Of a DNA stretch of 64,000 bases, positions 58,171 to 64,000 are shown piece by piece. The position numbers and the translations under genes are program-made. Every line of letters begins with the position of its first letter. The first letter of the stretch is position 1. The notes beneath the pieces were generated by a model. That model was not told where the DNA came from, searched no databases, and saw only the letters and a list, made by a program, of their open reading frames with translations. The stretch is from Blattamonas nauphoetae (taxonomy: Eukaryota; Preaxostyla; Oxymonadida), in the NCBI GenBank assembly GCA_033064195.1, contig JARBJD010000012.1, positions 248,001 through 312,000 on the forward strand, in the 5' to 3' direction.

Positions 58171-58548
58171 CTATACTACGATCATCTGACTTGAGAGAGT
58201 TCCGAATGACCGTGCAATGATTGCGTCTCGCATCGATGAAACTGCAGAGATCCAGCATTCCGAAGTGAATGATGCAGCCAACTGATCGAAATAAGAGCAT
58301 AGTTGCACGAGATTAGGAAAGATGTGAGCGAAGTTACATCCGTCAACTTCGAGAATGGAAACGACCTTCGAGAGAGGAATCACAATGGCTCCAAAACAAT
58401 GCTGGTTTGGTATGTCGTCTTGATCCAATTGGAAGCCAGCAAGTGGTCGAGAAGCCAAATGATTTGGAAACCACATGCTCAGAGGTGAGATGGAGATCCA
58501 ACGATGTTCCAAGAATTCTGGAAGTCGTGAAGAGAAGAATTGATACAT
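58171..58548 (-). CDS. 125-codon ORF in the foldback centre, unrecognised
   Basis: An ATG-started ORF that fills most of the unique spacer between the arms. It contains SILEVDGCNFAHIFPNLVQL and FFSSRLPEFLEHRWIS, which read like a folded protein rather than random frame. No family is recognised, and there are no membrane helices. It may be a fragment of a host gene caught between the arms, or chance. It lacks obvious introns. Confidence 0.3.
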   Translation of the reverse strand: MYQFFSSRLPEFLEHRWISISPLSMWFPNHLASRPLAGFQLDQDDIPNQHCFGAIVIPLSKVVSILEVDGCNFAHIFPNLVQLCSYFDQLAASFTSECWISAVSSMRDAIIARSFGTLSSQMIVV

Positions 58549-58618
58549 TGCTATTCCTTGTCGGTGATAGTGGTAGAGAAGAAGACTATCGATACCTACC
58601 GAGACCGCAATTAATCCG

Positions 58619-59823
58619 GGATAATACTTTTTCTTGCATTTTGGCTAGTATCTTTTTTCGGTTCAAATTCAATTATTTTGTCAAAAAAAGACCTCATTTA
58701 GCGAGCTCAAATCTAAAGGGTTTTTTCACTATCCCCTCAGAAGGGTTCGAAGCCTCTTGCGAGATCACTTGACAAAACAATATAAAATTTTTTATTATCT
58801 GCTTTTTTTCTTTTGTATTAAATGACGAATCAGCTGACACCAAACAAACTTAATGAGACTCTAAAGAATGAAAAATTACGAAAAAATCAGTAGAAAGTCT
58901 GTGTCTTCTGAACAAGAGGACCGATCTTCACCAAATTTTATAGGAATCATATCAGAACTCCAATGAACATTCAGAAAAAAATTGAGAAAAAATCCGTGGT
59001 TTCTAAGGTTTTGAAAAAAACACGTGATAAACTGCAGTAGCTCACTGAGCAATGGACTGAAAAACAAAAAAGTATGTCAAAATGTGAATTGCCTCACAAA
59101 CTGTGCTGGAATTGATTTTGGTGAAGATTGGTCAACTCGCCGAAACAAAATCGAATTTATTCGGGTTTCTGAATTAATCCGGGTTTATCCGGGCACTATT
59201 ATCAAAAGAAACATAGAAAAAAGGCTCTTTGTGAAGTGAAAATACAAAAGTGTCACTGTTCGGATCAAATGGGCACTAAAGCTAACTCATGCCAAAATCC
59301 CTTGCATCCTTGGATCACTGATCACCCTGTAATTGGTTTTTGGTTCTCCCGTTTGTTTCAAAGTGTCTGATCGCACATCAGAAACCGAAACAGAAAAATA
59401 GTTGTCAAATACTGCACTGAAATATAGTGAAGTGGATTAATAGTTTTGCTAACTTGATAATACCTCTGACAGTTTCTCTCGTAAGGGATCTTTTTTCTTG
59501 CGTTCGGAAGCAGTGACGTGATCATATTGTAAAATCTTCGAGAGAAGAGAACAAGAAGCACCTCATGATGAAATAATGAAGAACTGGCCCTTTGAAAAAA
59601 GCGGGCTTTATTAAATGTCCGACTCAAGTGAACAATGAACGATTGGAGCTCAGAGCTTCAATTCCCACTTTGGTTACTCTATTTTCATATTATTGCCTGA
59701 ATGTGCTCCTTTTGTCGATAGAAACTATCTTTCAAAGTGCAATGTGAGTGACGTGAAGTGTGGATGAATTTGGACCGATCTGACCCATGGCGAATTGATA
59801 TATCGATCAGACAGACAAAGGAG
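58619..59823 (-). repeat. Right arm of the foldback element
   Basis: 1205 bp, the inverted partner of 56833-58037. Its inner end reads GGATAATACTTTTTC on the plus strand. Confidence 0.88.
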
Positions 59824-60087
59824 CACTGATATGGTATCTGAAAGGTGCTTTTCTTACTCACCGGTTTTATTCTTCTCTCTTTTTCTCATTTTTATCTCCC
59901 AAAGTTTTCTTTGAATGTTAATCTTCGTGAATACAATCAGAATAGCAGTTCTTGGTGAATACGTTGCAAAATCCGAAGAAATGAACCGGGGACGTCTGGG
60001 AAGAGGGCTCGGGATACATCTGAGTGTGGGGATGTCGAAACCCCCCTTGATCTTCCGAGTGTTTCTGCGAGCACAGGTCTCTTTCCC

Positions 60088-61284
60088 ATGGATGCTATTC
60101 ACAAGAATCTGTACCAGTTCTCGCCAAGTCCGATGTCTCTGATACCTTTGGCCACTCAATCACCTCAGAACTACCCCATCTCAACTCCACTCCAACCACT
60201 CTCGCTTCACCCATTCACTCCACTCCCTAAACAGAATCACGGTCCAACACATCTACCGAATCTTCAACCCCCAACACAAAGCCCACCACAACCTCTTCCA
60301 GGCGCATTTATTACCTCGACAGGCCTTCTGGTAACCCCTCCACAAATCGCACATCCCCCTCAACATCACAGTCCTTCAAGTCTTTCCACGTCCGCGAGTC
60401 AGAATCACACCCAGCCACGGCATCTCCAAATCAATCAATCCAATTCACCAACAATACTATCTCAATCACTTCCGAACTTCATCACCTCTCAACCCCAACA
60501 CTCACAACCGATCCAGCATCATCTGTCGGCCCCACAATTGCCAGCTGTTTTCACTTCTCTTTCCTTGTCTACTCCTGCCCAGGCGAGTCCAAATGGTTCC
60601 ATACTTCAGACGTCAATCGATCATCCACAGTCACAACAAATTCATCCCACACAGCAAAACCAAAACTTCTACACCCCTTCAAATCTCCCGCATAATCATC
60701 GATCAACGCCAGCCCTTACTACCGTCCGGCCGATCGCACTTCCTGAAGCTTCTTCGCCGCTGCCTCCGAGTTCGAATCAGACGGCCCCACAAGGATCTAT
60801 TCCGATCTCCGAACCTTCTCAATCGACTTCAACGACACTAACAAAGATTGTTGATCAGCCAGATGGACATGCACCAGTTCAGCCGCAAATAACTCAGCGA
60901 AACCGTCCACATCGTTCTGAACACAGAAATCCACCGTCTCAAAGTGCAGATCTCCCGAAATCACATTCCCCGAGCACCCCAATTGTGTCTATTGATTCTG
61001 CTCAACTTGAAACAATCTCAACCGCGATCTCTTCGGGGCATTTGGGGTCAATCCAGAAAGGGCGGCAGAATTCCACAAATACACGTGGAAACCTCATGCC
61101 TTTCCCAGCAAATCTCGGTCAAATGATGTTAAACAATGCACCCTCTTTGAAAGGCACTCGAATAACATTAGACGGCCAACAACGCAACCAAATCCAAACC
61201 TTTCGGCCACTTCCTCTTCTCCCTATAGTTGAGGGAGAACAACTTGGTACACTTAAACCACTCCCTTTGGTTCCCCCCAAATGA
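60088..61284 (+). CDS. Pro/Gln/Ser-rich low-complexity protein
   Basis: An ORF of 398 codons plus TGA starting at MDAIHKNLYQFSPSP. It is dominated by Pro, Gln, Ser, Thr, His and Asn throughout, with no globular domain, coiled coil or membrane helix visible. The C-terminus has a slightly more ordered stretch (QLETISTAISSGHLGSI; GTRITLDGQQRNQ). The frame stays open about 130 bp upstream of this ATG (SGKRARDTSECGDVETPLDL), back to a stop near 59953, so an earlier exon is likely. The foldback element ends only 265 bp upstream of the ATG and might have removed or displaced the 5' end. Such composition is common in transcription or RNA-binding regulators, but no function can be assigned. Confidence 0.65.
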   Translation: MDAIHKNLYQFSPSPMSLIPLATQSPQNYPISTPLQPLSLHPFTPLPKQNHGPTHLPNLQPPTQSPPQPLPGAFITSTGLLVTPPQIAHPPQHHSPSSLSTSASQNHTQPRHLQINQSNSPTILSQSLPNFITSQPQHSQPIQHHLSAPQLPAVFTSLSLSTPAQASPNGSILQTSIDHPQSQQIHPTQQNQNFYTPSNLPHNHRSTPALTTVRPIALPEASSPLPPSSNQTAPQGSIPISEPSQSTSTTLTKIVDQPDGHAPVQPQITQRNRPHRSEHRNPPSQSADLPKSHSPSTPIVSIDSAQLETISTAISSGHLGSIQKGRQNSTNTRGNLMPFPANLGQMMLNNAPSLKGTRITLDGQQRNQIQTFRPLPLLPIVEGEQLGTLKPLPLVPPK

Positions 61285-61656
61285 TCTACACATGTTTCCT
61301 TGCCCGAGGGAAAGGAAGATAATAGAGATTGAAGTTTTATTTTTGTTGTCATTGTTTTCAATGCTTTCCTGTGTTTGTTGTTCCTGTTTCTCTTGATTTT
61401 CGTCTTGTTTTCATCTTTTTTTGTCATTAAAGCTTGCTGAATTGGTATTCCCTCCTTCAATTTTGGCCCAAAATGCAGGCGATAAAATCTCGGTTGTTGT
61501 CGTGACTGAGAGAGTCCATATCGAAAAAGATCATCATATTGACGTGAAGTGTCGAATACAATCAACAAAATAAGTGTAAATGAAGAATGTGATTGTTCTG
61601 AAAAATCGTGACATGTTCGATAATCCCGAGCGTAGTGATCGAAAGTAGACAAAGAA

Positions 61657-62135
61657 TTAATCATACGCTACCCTTTTTGCGTCAATATAGAATTCTTGTG
61701 GTGTGAGCTGAACTCCGACAGGGCCTCTGTCACAAGCACAACAGGTGAGATAGCGAACGTGCTGATGGTGTAGTGTTGGGTTTGTAGCGTTCTGAGGGTC
61801 AACAACACCGGTTGCCTCTGGTGGGGACGGTGTGACGATGGATGTCGCTGTTTTATCATTGCCTTGGACCATTTTCGAAAATCCAATATTGTCGAATTTC
61901 ATCATGTTATTCAGAAACCAAAAGTCAGATTCCACCTCGCCATCTTCAGGACGTCTGGAGTTATACTTAGGGAGGTAGATCTAATCACAGAATTGGTAAG
62001 AAGGGAGAAGAAACAGACATCTTTCTTGATGAATGTACCAACGTTTTTTCGGAGAATCAAATCTCCACAATCTTTACATTTGACAGATTTGGTGTTGAGG
62101 TTGCTTTCACTGATAAGAGACGGATCTATGGACAT
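61657..62135 (-). CDS. MSS4/DSS4-like Rab chaperone
   Basis: Exons 62135-62019 and 61980-61657, with a 38-bp intron (GTCT to TAG), give 146 codons plus TAA. MSS4/DSS4 binds exocytic Rab GTPases of the Rab8/Sec4 group, displaces nucleotide and holds the empty Rab. The zinc-binding pairs are present: VKCKDCGDLI near residue 20 and LTCCACDRGPVGV near 120. The signature between them is FWFLNNMMKFDNIGFSK, matching the family's HWLVEDMFxFENVGFTK. The C-terminus, FYIDAKRVAYD, aligns with human FYVALERVSHE, which confirms the TAA as a true stop. A 35-residue Thr/Pro/Asn insert lies before the second Cys pair. An upstream exon is possible but not needed. Confidence 0.9.
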
Positions 62136-62349
62136 ACGACTGAATCAGAGTGAATCCCATAAAGTGGGGACAGCTTTGCAACGCGATACTGGAGAATGTT
62201 TGTCCCTCATTCCCTGTTTCAATTGCATTATTCTCCCATGAACTCTGGGGTATCATTCAGAAAATGCCGATAGTCGCTTCTCCCGCATGTTTGTGCTTAA
62301 TTTTTTCACTGCCCTCCTGAATTGCTTTAATCCAAAATTGTTCACTCTA

Positions 62350-62748
62350 ATGAATATTCTCAGCAATTTTGATGCCTACTCAGTCGTAAGGCTTCACTTC
62401 GATACTTTCTCTCTCCACTCAAACGAGATCCCAACACACCCGACACTTTGCACCTTCCTCACGTTCGATGAAACTCGAAAACAGCGCGCACAAACTGAAA
62501 TTCTGAAAGAATTACAACGAGCTGAAGTTAAGATGGACCTTGAAGACAACAGAGCAATCATAAGAGAGAAAACGAGACAGCAAGGCAGATCCTACGTTCA
62601 TTTGGAATCACTGCGTGAAAACTCAGCCAGCACGAAAATTCCACTCCACAACCAAGAAGAATATGAGAAGGAACGGAAATTTGTGGAAAAAGAGATTACG
62701 CAATGTGAATCGAGTCAACACGAAAAAACTCACGATGAACGAAAATAA
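62350..62748 (+). CDS. Hypothetical charged protein
   Basis: From the ATG at 62350 the frame runs 132 codons to TAA. The first 45 residues are mixed (NILSNFDAYSVVRLHFDTF), and the rest is a Glu/Lys/Arg/Gln-rich helix (TEILKELQRAEVKMDLEDN). After the TAA the same frame stays open for 50 more codons of similar composition (RRQLGEQRDAERKVRNEP). A splice at 62714-62750 that would bypass the TAA has an A at donor position +4, unlike other introns here, so I do not adopt it. It may be the 5' end of a larger gene running to the window edge. Confidence 0.4.
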   Translation: MNILSNFDAYSVVRLHFDTFSLHSNEIPTHPTLCTFLTFDETRKQRAQTEILKELQRAEVKMDLEDNRAIIREKTRQQGRSYVHLESLRENSASTKIPLHNQEEYEKERKFVEKEITQCESSQHEKTHDERK

Positions 62749-63246
62749 AGAAGACAACTTGGAGAACAGAGAGATGCGGAAAGGAAGGTCAGAAATGAAC
62801 CAAACACATTTGAGCCAAGCATCACAACCACAACCACGTCGAGAGGAGAGAGGGAGGAAGACGCAGAAATGGAAAAGAGCCACAGCAGATTCAATACTCT
62901 TTGAGAACACGAGTTGCGAAGAGCGATGGCGAATGTGTTGAGGGAGAGGAGGAACAGTGTTGTGGTGAGAAGGGAGTTGGGGAGAGTGGGGGAGTGGAAG
63001 CGACGAGAGAAGAAAAGAGAGGAAAAACGAAGAAGGAGAGCAATGTGGGAGAAGAGGAGGGAAGAAGAGAGGAGAGGGAGTGGGAAATGGAAGAAAGAAA
63101 AAGCAAAGAAGGAAATTGGCACCTCTCTCCATCCATCCACACCAAACACACATGAAAAGGAAGAGAAGCAAGAAATGCAACCAGAACATGGCCAGACGGG
63201 AAGGAAAGGGAGAAAGAAAATAGCAGCGAAGAGCGTGAAAGTCGCT
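62749..63246 (+). repeat. Purine-rich low-complexity tract
   Basis: The plus strand is dominated by A and G, with many GAGGA, GAAGA and GGGAG runs, so every plus frame reads as Lys/Glu/Arg-rich and every minus frame as Ser/Phe/Leu-rich. ORFs of 84-188 codons on both strands here are mostly a result of composition. Part may code for a charged linker of the neighbouring plus-strand gene. Confidence 0.5.
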
Positions 63247-63249
63247 CAG

Positions 63250-63421
63250 GATGCTCCAGAAATTGCTGGAGGATGTTCACAAAGCACACAAGAGTCATTT
63301 GAAGAGAGTGGCTGAGAACTCAATCCATCGTGCTGATCTTGATGATGATGTCATTGACACAACTTCTTCCAACCCACTTTCCGAAAGGGCGTCCGAGACT
63401 CACTCATGCGACCAGTGCTGA
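63250..63421 (+). CDS. Candidate exon of a right-edge gene
   Basis: One plus-strand frame reads LRMLQKLLEDVHKAHKSHLK, then RVAENSIHRADLDDDVID and SSNPLSERASETHSCDQC, to TGA at 63419-63421. It resembles real helical sequence more than the purine-rich shadows do. A further frame, 63422-63707, reads KEHRYLSHPPTKLFADEQAK and could be the next exon. The splice join is not resolved. No family is recognised. Confidence 0.3.
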
Positions 63422-63707
63422 GGACAAGGAACATCGGTACCTCTCACATCCACCCACAAAGTTGTTTGCTGATGAACAAGCAAAAGGGTACAATGTTGAA
63501 CGAGATAAAAGTGTCAGAACAACAAATTCGCTATCCGTCTCTCTCCCCTCTCTTCATCACGAACCGCAGCTCCCACAAAGAGAAGGAAGTTGTGTTCTCC
63601 CTCGAGTTCGTTTTTTCTCCTCCCTCCTTCCCGACGACCAGCCACTCCTGCACATGTTTGGTCTTCCCCAGATCGATCTCAGCCAGAACTGGCTGACACT
63701 TTGCTGA

Positions 63708-64000
63708 ATGGACTGTGTTCTGACTCTCTCCTCTGTTGACTCTTGCTGGAGCATTCACATCCTCCTCCATCGTCGCAAGAACATCGTAGCGATCGACCAC
63801 CCTTCAGTTCCTTCCGAAAGAGGTGGCGATGGATGAAGTGATGAAATGAACACAATGATCATTCAATCCTTTCTCGAACAGTGGCACTTGACCCACATCA
63901 CTGTCTTCTCTCGTTGAATGTGGGTTGTCAATCACTTTGACCAGTCAAGCAGGAGAATGAGGGGAAATTGGAGGAGTTCCAAATACTTCAACGATTTGAG
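63708..64000. other. Right edge, coding unclear
   Basis: The last 293 bp have only short frames in both strands. They may carry introns or exons of the gene that leaves the window on the right. No RNA gene or repeat is seen. Confidence 0.3.

Larger units (their letters stand above)
56833..59823. mobile_element. Foldback element with 1205-bp inverted arms
   Basis: Arms 56833-58037 and 58619-59823 are inverted copies. Every paired position I checked sums to 116656, so there are no gaps, and the three longest frames in one arm recur with identical translation in the other. The central 581 bp are unique. I see no transposase and no target-site duplication at the outer ends, where similarity fades over a few bases. 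The DNA is AT-rich and its ORFs (63-89 codons) look non-coding. Within each arm, at 57327 and 59329, a TACAGGGTGATC tip faces inward, so a smaller element may be nested. The outer identity means either recent origin or gene conversion; an assembly artefact must also be kept in mind. Confidence 0.85.

Noticed and set aside
57885-58765. GGTTCGAAGCC in the foldback arms, close to a tRNA or SINE B box
   Set aside because: No A box at proper distance, no acceptor stem and no T-run terminator in register.
720-62748. TAA and TAG recoded as glutamine, as in some oxymonads
   Set aside because: Thousands of codons in SCC2, SMC5 and the UBR gene contain no TAA or TAG, and MSS4 ends at TAA exactly where homologues end.
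62714-62750. A 37-bp intron that would bypass the TAA at 62746
   Set aside because: Its donor GTCA has A at +4, unlike all 31 supported introns.
62623-63298. Minus-strand ORFs that look like multi-helix membrane proteins
   Set aside because: They are shadows of a purine-rich tract; the apparent helices come from composition.
1-64000. CRISPR arrays, operons and ribosome-binding sites
   Set aside because: None seen; the window is eukaryotic with spliced genes.

Overview
The window is nuclear DNA of a unicellular eukaryote with a gene-dense genome. Gaps between genes are often under 200 bp. Long proteins have short introns of about 27-112 bp, and 5' splice sites mostly read GTNT. Stop codons are mainly TGA and the code is standard. 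The gene set (STT3, NOP16, bystin, FIP1, MSS4, SCC2, SMC5, HECT and UBR-type ligases, a centrosomin CM1-like protein, an apparent CCDC57 relative) fits a flagellated protist. An excavate or metamonad such as an oxymonad is my inference only; nothing here fixes the taxon. Product names come from reading translations, not from database searches.

Layout. 1-719: intergenic DNA with a tRNA-Lys(CTT). 720-8056, plus strand: a SAMHD1-like HD dNTPase, bystin (40S ribosome biogenesis) and a CCDC57-like coiled coil. 8294-32750, minus strand: oligosaccharyltransferase STT3, a small membrane protein, a giant UBR-box protein, a long Glu/Arg-rich coiled-coil gene broken by one in-frame TAG, and the cohesin loader SCC2 with a PHD-like finger. 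32956-33543: the tail of a single-pass membrane protein. 33685-39703, plus strand: two large unrecognised proteins. 39839-42232, minus strand: an LRR-WW-HECT ubiquitin ligase, divergent from SMC5 (42391-47361, plus strand).

From 47.6 kb the window becomes a mosaic of mobile DNA and small genes. A Tc1/mariner-like element (47655-49564) has perfect 24-bp terminal inverted repeats and TA flanks. It shows no recognisable transposase, but it has unusual internal inverted copies of a gene-start-like segment. After it come a membrane RING protein, NOP16, a DENND6-like gene that seems to lack its 5' part, FIP1, an unresolved ORF and a CM1-type coiled-coil protein. A 3-kb foldback element (56833-59823) has 1205-bp arms that are colinear to the base. 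The right end holds a Pro/Gln/Ser-rich protein, the Rab chaperone MSS4 and charged, unresolved coding sequence running off the edge.

The genes do not form a pathway. Themes that recur are ribosome biogenesis (bystin, NOP16), chromosome structure (SCC2, SMC5), ubiquitin ligation (UBR, HECT, RING) and Rab traffic (DENND6-like, MSS4). Intron calls rest on reading-frame continuity and family alignment. For most models the spliced length is an exact multiple of three.
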